From: Candidatus Mailhella excrementigallinarum
Lineage (GTDB): Bacteria; Desulfobacterota; Desulfovibrionia; Desulfovibrionales; Desulfovibrionaceae
NCBI GenBank assembly: GCA_944324075.1
Contig: CALUUZ010000024.1
Span: 1-43,471 of the forward strand
Length of the DNA stretch: 43,471 nucleotides
Direction: 5' to 3'
The notes under the pieces were generated by a model, which saw only the letters and a program-made list of their open reading frames with translations, ran no database searches and was not told the DNA's origin. Made by a program: the position numbers and the translations under genes. Below, piece after piece: positions 17,273 to 25,589 of this stretch; position 1 is the stretch's first letter, and every line of letters starts with the position of its first letter.

Positions 17273-18652
17273 ATGCTTACTGATCGTGAAGTGCTCAGCA
17301 CTCTTAATATGTTGCGCAATGAACACCTGGATGTGCGCACGGTGACGCTCGGCATCAGCCTGTTCGATTGCGCCGCTCATGATTTCGACGTGTTCGCCTA
17401 CAAGGTCCGGGCCAAGATTTCCCGCTACGCCGGCAGACTTGTGGAAACCTGCAATGATGTCGCGGACAAGTACGGCATTCCGGTGGTGAACAAGCGCATC
17501 AGCGTCAGCCCCATCGGGGTGGTGGGCGCGTCTTTCTCCCGCGAGGAGATGGTCAGGGCCTGCCGTGTGCTGGATGAGGCGGCCAAGAATGCCGGGGTTG
17601 ATTTCCTCGGAGGGTTCGGCGCCCTGGTGGAGAAGGGCATGACTCCCGGCGAGCGCAATCTCATTGATTCCTTGCCCGAGGCGCTGGCCTGCACCGATCG
17701 CATCTGTTCCTCCATCAATGTGGCGTCCTCCCGCTCCGGCATCAATATGGACGCCGTCGCCCTGATGGGGCAGCGTATTCTTGATGTGGCGGAAGCCACG
17801 CGCGACCGGGACGGCATCGGATGCGCCAAACTTGTGGTGTTTGCCAACATTCCGCAGGATGTGCCGTTCATGGCCGGAGCCTATCTGGGGGTGGGAGAGC
17901 CCGATGTGGTGATCAACGTGGGCGTTTCCGGCCCCGGCGTGGTGAAGAAGGCCATCGACCGCGCCATGGCTGCGGGAAGGGCGAACGGCGGCATTACTCT
18001 CGGAGAGGTGGCGGAGGTCATCAAGCGCACCGCGTACAAGGTCACGCGCGTGGGCGAAATCATCGGCAAGGAAGTGGCGGATCGCCTCGGCCTGCCTTTC
18101 GGTGTGGCCGATCTTTCCCTTGCGCCCACTCCCGCCGTGGGCGATTCGGTAGGGGAAATTTTTCAGAGCGTGGGGCTTTCCTCCATCGGCGCGCCCGGTT
18201 CCACCGCCGTGCTGGCCATGCTCAACGATGCGGTGAAGAAGGGAGGAGCCTTCGCCTCCTCCCATGTGGGGGGGCTTTCCGGCGCGTTCATTCCCGTTTC
18301 GGAGGATTCCAGCATCGAGGCGGCCACCCGGTCCGGCGCGCTCAGCCTGGAGAAGCTCGAGGCCATGACCAGCGTCTGTTCCGTGGGCCTGGACATGATC
18401 GCCATCCCCGGCGATACGCCCGCCGCGACCATTTCCGGCATGATTGCGGATGAAATGGCCATCGGCATGATCAACAGCAAGACCACCGCCGTGCGCGTCA
18501 TTCCTGTTCCGGGCAAGGGAGTGGGAGAGTCGGCGTGTTTCGGCGGGCTGCTCGGGGAGGCGGCGATTATTCCCGTCCCCGGCGGCGACGCGTCTTCCTT
18601 CATCCGGCTGGGCGGACGCATTCCCGCTCCCATTCACAGCCTGAAGAACTGA
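17273..18652 (+). CDS. UPF0210 / PFL-family protein (DUF711)
   Basis: 459 residues with a strong ribosome site (GGAGGAG). The sequence matches the conserved UPF0210 family, for example [40 protein letters not shown] and [20 protein letters not shown]. The fold is related to glycyl-radical (pyruvate formate-lyase-like) barrels, but no glycyl-radical loop is evident and the biochemical role is not established. The length is full for the family. It forms an operon with the ACT protein just upstream. Codon use matches the chromosomal neighbours. Confidence 0.9.
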   Translation: MLTDREVLSTLNMLRNEHLDVRTVTLGISLFDCAAHDFDVFAYKVRAKISRYAGRLVETCNDVADKYGIPVVNKRISVSPIGVVGASFSREEMVRACRVLDEAAKNAGVDFLGGFGALVEKGMTPGERNLIDSLPEALACTDRICSSINVASSRSGINMDAVALMGQRILDVAEATRDRDGIGCAKLVVFANIPQDVPFMAGAYLGVGEPDVVINVGVSGPGVVKKAIDRAMAAGRANGGITLGEVAEVIKRTAYKVTRVGEIIGKEVADRLGLPFGVADLSLAPTPAVGDSVGEIFQSVGLSSIGAPGSTAVLAMLNDAVKKGGAFASSHVGGLSGAFIPVSEDSSIEAATRSGALSLEKLEAMTSVCSVGLDMIAIPGDTPAATISGMIADEMAIGMINSKTTAVRVIPVPGKGVGESACFGGLLGEAAIIPVPGGDASSFIRLGGRIPAPIHSLKN

Positions 18653-18653
18653 G

Positions 18654-18694
18654 CGGCGGGCGGGCTCGTGCGCCGCATGCGCAAGGGCCCGCCG
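18654..18694. terminator. Convergent hairpin between UPF0210 and the MerR-like gene
   Basis: Arms CGGCGGGC and GCCCGCCG flank a partly self-complementary centre and fill the whole gap between two convergent genes. No T-run is present on either side, so it is a probable but weak bidirectional terminator. Confidence 0.45.
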
Positions 18695-19405
18695 TCAGGC
18701 TTCCCTTTCCGTCAGTTTTCTGGTGACCCGCAGCAGCAGCGCCCGCAATTGCTCAATGTCCGCCTGCTGGGTCTTCTCCGCCGTGTCCATCTGCAGCCGC
18801 ATATTCCGCATTTCCTCCCGCAGTTCGCTGATTTCCCTGTCCGCGGCGTCCGCCCTCGCTTCAAGCTGTCCGGCTTTTTCCCGGCTTTCCGCCGTCAGCA
18901 GTTCCATGGCCTCGCTGATGCGCCGCATGAGTCCATTCTGTATGGCCCGCGCGCGGAGCCGCGGCCCGGCGTCCTCTGCCGGAGAACTCTCCGTCCATTC
19001 CGCCGGAAGGTTGTCGGGCGGCAGCAGTTGGGAGAAACGTTCGTGGATGCTGTGCTCACCCCAGTCATACGCGCGGGGTGACGGAAAGGCCGGAGGGTGC
19101 GGTCCCGCCCCGGGAGCGGAATCCGTGCCGGACGGTCGGATGGAAGAGGAAGGCAGCGTGCGGGGAAAGCGTTCGGCCAGGGCATGCTCCATGGCATCAC
19201 TGCTGCGCAGGCGCGGAAGCTGCTTGCGGATGCAGGCGAGGACCTCAAGGCAGGCAAACGCGTAACGGCGTTTTCGTCCCTCGCCGGTTGAGGGCAGAAA
19301 TTCGGCGAAGCGGGAACAGTAAAAGCGCATGGTGGATTCCGGCACATTGAAGTAGCGGGCCAACTCCGCCCTGGTGTAGAACGCGGCGATGTTTTTTTCC
19401 GTCAT
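18695..19405 (-). CDS. MerR-like DNA-binding protein with long coiled coil
   Basis: 236 residues. ATG at 19405 has GGAG seven bases upstream; the longer frame to 19513 is rejected. Residues about 8-60 (FYTRAELARYFNVPESTMRF, then EGRKRRYAFACLEVLACIRK) look like a winged helix-turn-helix of the MerR type. A low-complexity Pro/Ser/Gly-rich linker follows (about 75-120). A strong coiled coil fills about 160-236 (heptads through REISELREEMRNMRLQMDTA). No effector-binding Cys cluster is seen. Such HTH-plus-coiled-coil proteins are often small-molecule-independent repressors or nucleoid/segregation factors. Target unknown. GTTTATTCCAG occurs upstream near 19429 and again near 19820 and could be an operator. 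Confidence 0.75.
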   Translation of the reverse strand: MTEKNIAAFYTRAELARYFNVPESTMRFYCSRFAEFLPSTGEGRKRRYAFACLEVLACIRKQLPRLRSSDAMEHALAERFPRTLPSSSIRPSGTDSAPGAGPHPPAFPSPRAYDWGEHSIHERFSQLLPPDNLPAEWTESSPAEDAGPRLRARAIQNGLMRRISEAMELLTAESREKAGQLEARADAADREISELREEMRNMRLQMDTAEKTQQADIEQLRALLLRVTRKLTEREA

Positions 19406-19850
19406 GGCGCTTCTCCGACAGAAATATGGTTTATTCCAGAATAGTCGGAATGGAACGGGGAGGCAAGCACGGCGCGCCCCTTCGCCTCCAGGCGCGCGCG
19501 ATCCGCGTGACATTCTTCCGCGCCCTCCTGACGAGGGTCGGGCTGTCTTGCCGATACCTGCTCCCGCTTGCGTTTTGCGCGGAAAAAACTGCTCCCGCGC
19601 CCTCCTTCCATGCCCATGCCGGCTTCCAGCCGGCGGGGATGCGTCCTTCCATACCTCCCGCGCCCGCGCCTCCGGCGGTCAAGGTTCATCTCGACTTCAC
19701 CCCGCTCAGGATATTTAAATAAAAAAGCGGAATGAATATCAGAATGTTATATGGTAATTTCACTCGCAAACCATTGGGGGCGGCATCAGGGGGCTTGTCT
19801 TTCGGAAATAATCCGTATACTGTTTATTCCAGTCATTCATCGGAGAATAT
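19406..19850. other. Intergenic stretch without a recognisable gene
   Basis: Frames here have poor codon use. The only notable point is a GTTTATTCCAG word near 19429 that recurs near 19820, upstream of the two flanking genes. The right half is A+T-richer and probably holds the promoter of the small gene at 19851. Confidence 0.4.
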
Positions 19851-20156
19851 ATGGCACCTGTTTTTTCTGCGGCATCTTCCTTTTCGCCGGAACAAAATTC
19901 CTCCCCGCTTGAGTTGCAGCTTCTTCCTGACGATGAGCTGCTCAATCTGTGGGAACAGACGCAGAAGGCCGTATGGACGATGGAAGACAATGGATGGGAC
20001 GCCAACCCCGCGCAGCATTATGGCCAGATCGTCGTCTGGGAAATGCAGCGGCGTGTGACGGTTGCCCGCTCCGGAAATTCCCTGTTCGGGGAAAGTTCCC
20101 ACTTCCCGCCAGATAGCGGGGGGATGCCACATATCATGACTGTGGCGCTTGCCTGA
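19851..20156 (+). CDS. Small hypothetical protein
   Basis: 101 residues, ATG with GGAG five bases upstream. The core LLPDDELLNLWEQTQKAVWT, followed by MEDNGWDANPAQHYGQIVVW, has a convincing protein-like composition with several Trp residues. The tail after residue 75 is less protein-like. No signal peptide, membrane helix or known motif. Stands alone between intergenic stretches; function unknown. Confidence 0.55.
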   Translation: MAPVFSAASSFSPEQNSSPLELQLLPDDELLNLWEQTQKAVWTMEDNGWDANPAQHYGQIVVWEMQRRVTVARSGNSLFGESSHFPPDSGGMPHIMTVALA

Positions 20157-20842
20157 ACGGCAGGAAAGGTTTTTACCCTTTCTCCTCCCCCCCCTTCCGT
20201 GGTTGTGGTTTTTCATTCTTTCTTAACATCCGCGTATCTGTGACGGCAGTATAATGCCGGAATGCTTCCCGGAGAGGAGCATTCAGGTTGCGTATACTCT
20301 GCCGGGATGGACATCCCATGATTGTCATCCTTGAACTGCACCCTTTCTGCCTTCTTCTGAAGGAACGCCACACCCGGCGGCTCCGCCTTTCCGCCCGACC
20401 ATAGGGTCTTCAGGCATCGCGGGCCGTTTGTTCCCTCTCTGGACTGCATTGTCCCACGGAACCGGCGGACAGGCATCTCATGCCTTTTTCCGGAAAGCCT
20501 CTTCATCTGAAAATCCCCTTTCATTCATACAGCCAGGGCATTTGAGACAGCCGATATGGCTTCCGACCCTGAGCGGCGCTGACTGCCTGTCCGGGATGGA
20601 ACAATTTTTTGAAATTGTCCATGGAGTCAGGCGGAAGAAGATTTTTCTCCGCGTTTATCTTCCCCGGGAGCGGCACGATTCGTCTGCGGCAAGGGAGCCG
20701 GACGCGGGCATGAACGCCGCGGCTCATTCCCCGCAGGATTCCGGCAGGCGGAGATATTCGAGTAATATCCTCCGGTTTCCGGAAAAGTGGAGAATCAAAA
20801 ATGAATAACCGGACGAAAAAAATATTCCCGGAAGGAAAAAAC
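20157..20842. other. Gene-poor region
   Basis: No frame is convincing. A minus-strand frame at 20213-20506 (97 codons, beginning MKRLSGKRHEMPVRRFRGTM, with AGGGGA upstream) is possible but shows no motif and unusual composition. The region is lower in G+C than its neighbours and may be a decayed acquired segment. Confidence 0.35.
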
Positions 20843-21007
20843 ATGAATCGGAAAGAAACCGTTTATTGCGAACTTGATAACAATATTTATATTTTTTCGG
20901 ATAAAACTTTGCAGCACAGAAGGCAGTTGTGTATGGATTCCTTTGGGGAAACGGGCTTTCCCTCCGGCGGATTGCCATGGAAAATGCCGGAAAAATATGC
21001 GCAATAA
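20843..21007 (+). CDS. Possible 54-residue protein
   Basis: Starts MNRKETVYCELDNNIYIFSD after GGAAGG with seven bases between. Composition is plausible for a small soluble protein, but there is no family match I know. It sits in a low-G+C, gene-poor stretch, and the frame could be accidental. Confidence 0.35.
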   Translation: MNRKETVYCELDNNIYIFSDKTLQHRRQLCMDSFGETGFPSGGLPWKMPEKYAQ

Positions 21008-21336
21008 CATAGTTATAATGGACGGCGGGTATGAGTTGCGCTATACGGGTTCTCACAGGGCAAGCCGCCCGAGCATGAAAAATATCTATATAGATACTTT
21101 TCATGAAAAGAGGTTTCAAAATCGGGAACCGCTTTATGAAGGACATGAGTTTTCGTGTCGGCAGGCATCGCCTCTTCCCTCACGAGATATTCCGCTGCCG
21201 GGAAATTCCCAGGTCAGGCAGAGAGAAATCCGTGAAGTCGGACAACTGTAATCCTCTTGCGATGGAACGCTCCGGCCCCATGTGCGGAATATTTTCTCCG
21301 GGGCGGGCGGGATGAAAACCCCGCCGCAGGGAAGCG
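21008..21336. other. Intergenic stretch with a long palindrome
   Basis: Apart from the 32-bp palindrome at 21074-21105, it holds a GC-rich inverted repeat at about 21299-21327 (GGGGCGGGC / CCCCGCC), which may end the NlpC/P60 transcript. No convincing gene. Confidence 0.4.
21074..21105. promoter_or_regulatory. 32-bp near-perfect palindrome (candidate operator)
   Basis: Left arm CATGAAAAATATCTAT and right arm ATAGATACTTTTCATG are reverse complements except for one base pair. No T-run or stem-loop spacer is present, so it looks more like a binding site for a dimeric protein than a terminator. Confidence 0.5.
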
Positions 21337-21843
21337 TCAGCGCAGCCGCCGTCCCATGACAAGGCGTTTTCTCCAGTAACTGGAGGGAGAAAGGTCATCC
21401 ACCCGGACCCTGCTGCGTGAATTGGGGCTGTGAATGAAGCGCCCGCTCCCGACATAGATGCCGGTGTGCAGGCCATTCGGAGCGTTCTTCGTGCGGAATA
21501 CGACAATGTCTCCCGGCTGGAGACGATTAATCGCGACCTTGGTGCCGACTTTGGCCTGACTGCTGGTAACGCGGGGCACAGTAATCCCGTTCTGTCCAAA
21601 CGACCAGTAGATAAGGCCGGAACAATCAAATCCGCTGCGGGGAGAGGCTCCGCCCAGGCGGTACGGTTTGCCCAGTTGCGTGGTGGCTGTTCGGACAACG
21701 TTCACCCCCATGCGGGACGCTGAGGCTCCCGATATTTCGGGGGGAAGATTGCCGTAACGCTTTGAGGCGCATCCCGTGGAGGCAAGCAGACACAGGGCCG
21801 TCAGGCCGCAGAGGAAAAGGTGAAAGATATGGTCGTTTTTCAT
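21337..21843 (-). CDS. NlpC/P60 family lipoprotein (cell-wall peptidase)
   Basis: 168 residues. Signal peptide with lipobox LASTGC, so Cys25 is lipidated and the protein is anchored to a membrane facing the periplasm. The catalytic domain shows the NlpC/P60 pattern: nucleophile Cys74 in SGFDCSGLIYW, His126 in NGLHTGIYVGSG, and a third polar residue around His138 in RFIHSP. Such enzymes cut D-Glu-to-diamino-acid bonds in peptidoglycan peptides. Length matches the short Spr/NlpC-type proteins. It is monocistronic, and its upstream 400 bp is A+T-rich and probably holds its promoter. Confidence 0.92.
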   Translation of the reverse strand: MKNDHIFHLFLCGLTALCLLASTGCASKRYGNLPPEISGASASRMGVNVVRTATTQLGKPYRLGGASPRSGFDCSGLIYWSFGQNGITVPRVTSSQAKVGTKVAINRLQPGDIVVFRTKNAPNGLHTGIYVGSGRFIHSPNSRSRVRVDDLSPSSYWRKRLVMGRRLR

Positions 21844-22088
21844 GGCATGGGGCTTTCCGGTAATGTGACAGGCGGAAAACAGATTCCTGCCGCATGTCGA
21901 ATCTCGGTAAAGAGGGTTATCGGAAGCTGTTTTGTGAAACCTAGCATGTCTGGAAAGAAAGGGGTAGAAAAAAATGATGATATAAAGACTGTTTAGAGTT
22001 TTTATAGAGTTTTTTTGAAAGTATTTTGAAACATTTTACAGATGAATGAGAATAACGGAAACAGTATTATTTTTTGTTTCCCGCATTA
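21844..22088. other. A+T-rich divergent intergenic region
   Basis: Lies between the NlpC/P60 gene and the CII-like gene and shows several T-runs. It presumably contains the NlpC/P60 promoter; no box is clear enough to assign. Confidence 0.4.
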
Positions 22089-22117
22089 TTGACCCGTATT
22101 ATAGCCTGTGGAATGTT
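22089..22117 (+). promoter_or_regulatory. Predicted promoter of the CII-like gene
   Basis: TTGACC (22089-22094), 17-base spacer, AATGTT (22112-22117). Transcription would begin near 22124-22126, just before the first leader hairpin. The -35 box is good; the -10 box is weak. Confidence 0.5.
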
Positions 22118-22128
22118 TTTATAAAAAA

Positions 22129-22234
22129 GCCATGACGTGTCTGGGGTGAAGAACAATCTTCCACGTCATGGCGGAACGGGCGGAAACTCCCTGCCAGGAG
22201 TTTCCGCGCAAGAACCGGGGAAAGTTCACCCCGG
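22129..22234 (+). ncRNA. Three-hairpin structured leader upstream of the CII-like gene
   Basis: Three consecutive perfect stems. The first is GCCATGACGTG (22129-22139) with CACGTCATGGC (22162-22172). The second is GCGGAAACTCC (22180-22190) with GGAGTTTCCGC (22197-22207). The third is CCGGGG (22215-22220) with CCCCGG (22229-22234). The ribosome site and ATG follow within 20 bases. The architecture suggests a regulatory leader or a separate small RNA. None of the stems is followed by a T-run. Confidence 0.6.
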
Positions 22235-22250
22235 AAAAGAGGAAAAAACT

Positions 22251-22526
22251 ATGGTCTCTGAATTCGCTTCCATCCTGCACGAACTGGTACTCGACAATCC
22301 CGTTCCCGCCAAGGATCTGGCCAAGTCCATCGGCAAACCCTATTCCACGCTTCTGCGCGAAGTGAATCCCTATGATACCGGCGCAAAGCTCGGCGCGGAA
22401 ACCCTGCTGCAAATCATGACGCAGACCGGAGATCTGAAACCGCTGGAATTCATGGCCAGCTCCCTGGGATATGAGCTTGCTCCCCGCAAGGGAGAAAAGC
22501 CCGCCAAGTCCGCCAAGGCCCTGTAG
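22251..22526 (+). CDS. Phage CII-like regulatory protein
   Basis: 91 residues, ATG with AGAGG eight bases upstream; longer frames reach back through the leader hairpins and are rejected. The stretch PAKDLAKSIGKPYSTLLREV, then NPYDTGAKLGAETLLQIMTQ, is typical of the phage regulatory CII family (helix-turn-helix), which also occurs as stand-alone chromosomal genes in Desulfovibrio-type genomes. A Lys-rich tail ends the protein. No other phage gene is adjacent. The TAG stop overlaps the first base of a dispersed repeat. Confidence 0.8.
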   Translation: MVSEFASILHELVLDNPVPAKDLAKSIGKPYSTLLREVNPYDTGAKLGAETLLQIMTQTGDLKPLEFMASSLGYELAPRKGEKPAKSAKAL

Positions 22527-22700
22527 AGCATTCCGCTGAAAATGCCTGTCAGCCGGACTCCATACTCCAACCCGCGGGGTTCACGCCTGAAGCCTGAGCC
22601 TGCCGCCGCAATTCACTTGCGGCGGCGCCGGACAGGAAGGGGCGCGGTGAAGTTCCGCCCCGCGCGACTCCGCAGGAGCGTTTCAACGGTGAAATGCTCC
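22526..22700 (+). repeat. Dispersed structured repeat, copy 7 (orientation A flanks, inverted centre)
   Basis: Starts GAGCATTCCGCTGAAAATGC on the stop codon of the CII-like gene. The outer parts are in orientation A, but the central hairpin reads CCGCAA-TTCAC-TTGCGG, the other orientation, so this copy is a mosaic. It ends with the terminal hairpin GGAGCGTTTC-AACGGT-GAAATGCTCC. Confidence 0.75.
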
Positions 22701-22800
22701 TGCGCATTCCGCATGTGAGGCGGATGCGCGGCGCCTTGCGCATACGCTTCCGCGCGGAGAGCAAAAAGCGTCCGTGCAGAAAGCATGGCAGCATGAACAG

Positions 22801-22837
22801 GGCGGCTGGCTCACGGAGTCCAGCCGCCTTTGCTTTG
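22801..22837 (+). terminator. Intrinsic terminator
   Basis: GGCGGCTGG (22801-22809) pairs with CCAGCCGCC (22820-22828), followed by the T-rich run TTTGCTTTG. It is in the right direction to end the CII-like transcript, which would then include the repeat. Confidence 0.65.
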
Positions 22838-22928
22838 TCTGTCAGAACCGGGTTGATGCCGCTGCGCCGGGCGGCAGGCTGAGCTTCCTGTCCGGCTTGC
22901 GCGGCATGCCCCGCCGGGATCAGGTCTC

Positions 22929-24608
22929 TCAGTCACAGGTGCCGGCAGAACCTCCGGAAAAGACGGCTCCCGAGGCTGCCGAACTGACCTGCCCGGCATA
23001 GCGCCGGAGGAAGGGAGAAGACGTCTTCAGCGCACGGGGCCGCAGGGAGGCGCGGCGTTTGTCCAGCACGGCGTCGTCCACCAGCAGTTCGAGCCTTCTG
23101 GCCGGGATGTCGATCCGGATAATGTCGCCTTCCTCTACCAGCGCAATGGGGCCGCCGTCCGCCGCTTCCGGCGAAATGTGTCCGATGGCGGCCCCCCGGG
23201 TGGCCCCGCTGAAGCGTCCGTCGGTAATCAGGGCGACATCCTTGTCAAGGCCCATGCCCGCGATGGCCGAGGTGGGGCTGAGCATTTCGCGCATGCCGGG
23301 GCCTCCGCGCGGCCCTTCGTAGCGGATGACCACCACGTCTCCGGGCTTGATTTTTCCGTCCAGAATGGCGTGCATGGCGTCTTCCTCGCATTCGAACACG
23401 CGGGCCACGGCTTCCCGCCGTTTCATTTCCGGCGCGACAGCGCTCTGCTTGACCACAGCTCCCTGAGGCGCAAGGTTGCCGTGCAGGATGGCAATGCCCC
23501 CTTCGGGGGAATAGGGCTGCTCCAGAGGGTGAATGACGCTTTCATCCATGACGCGGGCGTTGAGATCCGCAATGTTTTCCGCCAGTGCGCGGCCGGTCAC
23601 GGTGAGGGGGGAGCCGTCAATGTGGCCCTTGCGCAGCAGTTCGGCCAGTACGGCGGGAATGCCGCCCGCACGGTGCAGATCCTCGATATGATGGCGTCCG
23701 GCCGGAGCCAGCTTGCACAGGTTCGGCGTTGTGCGGCTGACTTCGTCAAAAATGTCCAGAGTAAGCGAAAGCCCTGCTTCCGCAAACACGGCGGGCAGAT
23801 GCAGGACGGTATTGGTACTGCCGCCCAGGGCCATGTCACAGGCCACGGCATTGCGCACGGCCTTTTCCGTGACAATCTGCCGGGGGCGCAGGTCGCGCCT
23901 GATCAGCTCCAGTATCTGCATCCCCGCTTCCTTTGCCAGGCGGATGCGTGCGGAAGAGACGGCGGGAATGGTGCCGTTGCCCGGCAGAGCCAGCCCGACG
24001 GCTTCGGAAAGGCAGTTCATGGTATTTGCCGTGAACATGCCGGAGCAGGAGCCGCAGCCGGGGCACGCGCTTTCCTCGACCTGACGCAGCTCGTCTTCAT
24101 TGATGAGGCCCGCGCGCAGTTTGCCTACCGCTTCAAAAACGCTGTTCAGATCGGTGTTGTTGTCGCCCGCAAGCATGGGGCCGCCGCTGACGACGATGGC
24201 CGGAATGTTCAGGCGCAGCGCGGCCATGAGCATGCCAGGCACGCACTTGTCGCAGTTGGGGATAAGAACGAGTCCGTCAAAGGGGTGGGCGGTAGCCATG
24301 ATTTCCACGGAGTCAGCGATGATTTCCCGCGAGGGCAGGGAAAACCTCATGCCTTCGTGATTCATGGCCAGGCCGTCGCATACCGCGATGGCGGGCACTT
24401 CCATGGGGGTGCCGCCTGCGGCGCGGACACCTGCCTTGACGGCTTCGGCAATGCGGTCGAGGTGCATGTGCCCCGGCACAACCTCATTGGCGGCATTGAC
24501 CACGCCGATGAGGGGACGTTCCATTTCCGTCCGGGTCAGCCCCAGGGCGTGCAGAAGCGAGCGGTGCGGAGCCTTTTCCAGCCCCTTCGTCATGTTGTGA
24601 CTGCGCAT
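22929..24608 (-). CDS. ilvD: Dihydroxy-acid dehydratase
   Basis: Dehydrates 2,3-dihydroxy-3-methylbutanoate/pentanoate in valine, isoleucine and leucine synthesis. 559 residues, matching the family. Cluster-binding Cys residues appear in [10 protein letters not shown] (about residue 120) and in [17 protein letters not shown] (about 182-198). [12 protein letters not shown] and the C-terminal [20 protein letters not shown] are also diagnostic. The start [16 protein letters not shown] at 24608 has AGGGA upstream; the longer frame to 24683 enters the SRP RNA terminator and is rejected. It is transcribed away from the SRP RNA gene in the same direction, so read-through past the SRP terminator or a short promoter in 24609-24674 must drive it. 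Confidence 0.96.
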   Translation of the reverse strand: MRSHNMTKGLEKAPHRSLLHALGLTRTEMERPLIGVVNAANEVVPGHMHLDRIAEAVKAGVRAAGGTPMEVPAIAVCDGLAMNHEGMRFSLPSREIIADSVEIMATAHPFDGLVLIPNCDKCVPGMLMAALRLNIPAIVVSGGPMLAGDNNTDLNSVFEAVGKLRAGLINEDELRQVEESACPGCGSCSGMFTANTMNCLSEAVGLALPGNGTIPAVSSARIRLAKEAGMQILELIRRDLRPRQIVTEKAVRNAVACDMALGGSTNTVLHLPAVFAEAGLSLTLDIFDEVSRTTPNLCKLAPAGRHHIEDLHRAGGIPAVLAELLRKGHIDGSPLTVTGRALAENIADLNARVMDESVIHPLEQPYSPEGGIAILHGNLAPQGAVVKQSAVAPEMKRREAVARVFECEEDAMHAILDGKIKPGDVVVIRYEGPRGGPGMREMLSPTSAIAGMGLDKDVALITDGRFSGATRGAAIGHISPEAADGGPIALVEEGDIIRIDIPARRLELLVDDAVLDKRRASLRPRALKTSSPFLRRYAGQVSSAASGAVFSGGSAGTCD

Positions 24609-24674
24609 GATGATATCCCTGTGTTTGGAAGGCCGCGCCGTCCATGGGGAGAAAGGCGGCGCCTGATAAAGAAA

Positions 24675-24697
24675 AAGGCGCAAGAGTTTCTTGCGCC
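24675..24697 (-). terminator. Intrinsic terminator of the SRP RNA gene
   Basis: GGCGCAAGA (24677-24685) pairs with TCTTGCGCC (24689-24697). On the minus strand a T5 run follows. It lies directly after the 3' end of the SRP RNA. Confidence 0.9.
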
Positions 24698-24701
24698 TTT
24701 T

Positions 24702-24786
24702 GGGAACCGGACACCCGGCAGCAACCGTTGCCGTTGCTTCCTTTCGGATCTGGCGGGGTTGGCGGCGCTGCCGCCGCCCGGTTCCC
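24702..24786 (-). ncRNA. ffs: Signal recognition particle RNA (4.5S type)
   Basis: RNA partner of Ffh in co-translational targeting of membrane proteins. On the minus strand the gene starts GGGAACCGG and ends CCGGTTCCC, closing a long hairpin. At the apex is CCAGATCCGAAAGGAAGCAA, close to the invariant SRP apical loop (CAGGTCCGGAAGGAAGCAGC in the classic form), including AAGGAAGCA. The 3' side CTGCCGGGTGTCCGG also resembles known 4.5S RNAs. It has its own promoter upstream and an intrinsic terminator immediately downstream. The true 5' end may lie up to about 40 bases further upstream (to about 24830). The apical change to GATCCGAAAGG keeps the pairing scheme. Confidence 0.87.
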
Positions 24787-24837
24787 GGAGAACGGCCCCG
24801 AAGACGGGGAGGCGGGCACTGCGCCCGCAGGGCAATC

Positions 24838-24867
24838 TTTCTATCCTTCCGGGGCCGGGCCTGTCAA
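24838..24867 (-). promoter_or_regulatory. Predicted promoter of the SRP RNA gene
   Basis: Read on the minus strand: TTGACA (24867-24862), 18-base spacer, TAGAAA (24843-24838). The -35 box is perfect; the -10 box is moderate. Confidence 0.6.
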
Positions 24868-25080
24868 TGCCGCGGATACGAATTCCCGCTCCGCGCGGAA
24901 GAAATTTTCGGGCGGGCCGGATGATTCCTCCCGCAAAGGGGCAATATTTTTCCTCTGCGGTTTTGCCGCGATTTAACAGGGAATTCATGCCGCCCATACA
25001 GTCCGCGCGTACATTTCATGCCGGAAAACAGGGAACATGAACGATTTTTGGGTGATAAGCATACCGGAGCCGGAGGATAC

Positions 25081-25278
25081 ATGAAGCTGACAAAACGCAT
25101 GGTGAAGTATGACTTCTTTTATGACAGGCTTCTCGACATGGAGAGGGAAAAAACGCGGAGACCGGGAGCTGAAAATGATCCGCTGCTGAACGGCCAGTTC
25201 GGAAATGACGCCGATTTTTTCATCAGCGAGGCGCGAAAGAGCAGGGACTTTGAGCTGCATGGGTATGCGGAGAGCTGA
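25081..25278 (+). CDS. Small hypothetical protein
   Basis: 65 residues starting MKLTKRMVKYDFFYDRLLDM. The ATG follows CCGGAGGATAC, a strong ribosome site; the longer frame to 25018 is rejected for that reason. Charged, soluble, with no known motif. Stands alone between the SRP RNA promoter region and a repeat copy. Function unknown. Confidence 0.6.
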   Translation: MKLTKRMVKYDFFYDRLLDMEREKTRRPGAENDPLLNGQFGNDADFFISEARKSRDFELHGYAES

Positions 25279-25349
25279 GAAGGCTTCCCGGCGGAGGGCG
25301 CATGAGCGTCCCTTCTTGACGAACGCGCGGCCGACTTTATCATGTCTCA

Positions 25350-25487
25350 GAGCATTTCGCTTATGAAATGCTCTCCTTCAGTCGAGCAAGGCGAGACTGA
25401 AGCCGCGCCGCCGGAGCAGCCGCGTGAAACCTGCGGGTCAGAATACAGTGTCTGGCCGGCAGATATTTTCAAGAGCAAAACGCTCCA
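25350..25487 (-). repeat. Dispersed structured repeat, copy 8 (orientation B)
   Basis: Starts with the hairpin GAGCATTTC-GCTTAT-GAAATGCTC, continues GTCGAGCAAGGCGAGACTGA and GTGAAACCTGCGGGTCAGAA, and ends TTTTCAAGAGCAAAACGCTC. It lacks the central CCGCAA hairpin. Lies upstream of the DUF1269 gene. Confidence 0.8.
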
Positions 25488-25589
25488 GAGATTCGCCCTT
25501 GTCGGAATTTTCGCGCAGCCCCTCTCCGGCGGCGGGAATAATCGGCGGATAAGCGGAGCGGAGAGGAAGTCCATGTCAAGGAGTATCGT

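Noticed and set aside
17186-18637. 483-codon minus-strand open frame opposite UPF0210
   Set aside because: Antisense shadow, rich in His and Gly as expected from the complement of the real gene.
22137-22250. N-terminal extension of the CII-like protein
   Set aside because: It would translate the three leader hairpins; the ATG at 22251 has the ribosome site and family-like start.
23178-25040. 620-codon plus-strand open frame opposite ilvD
   Set aside because: It is the complement of ilvD, a clear gene, and then runs through the SRP RNA. Its composition is that of an antisense frame in G+C-rich DNA.
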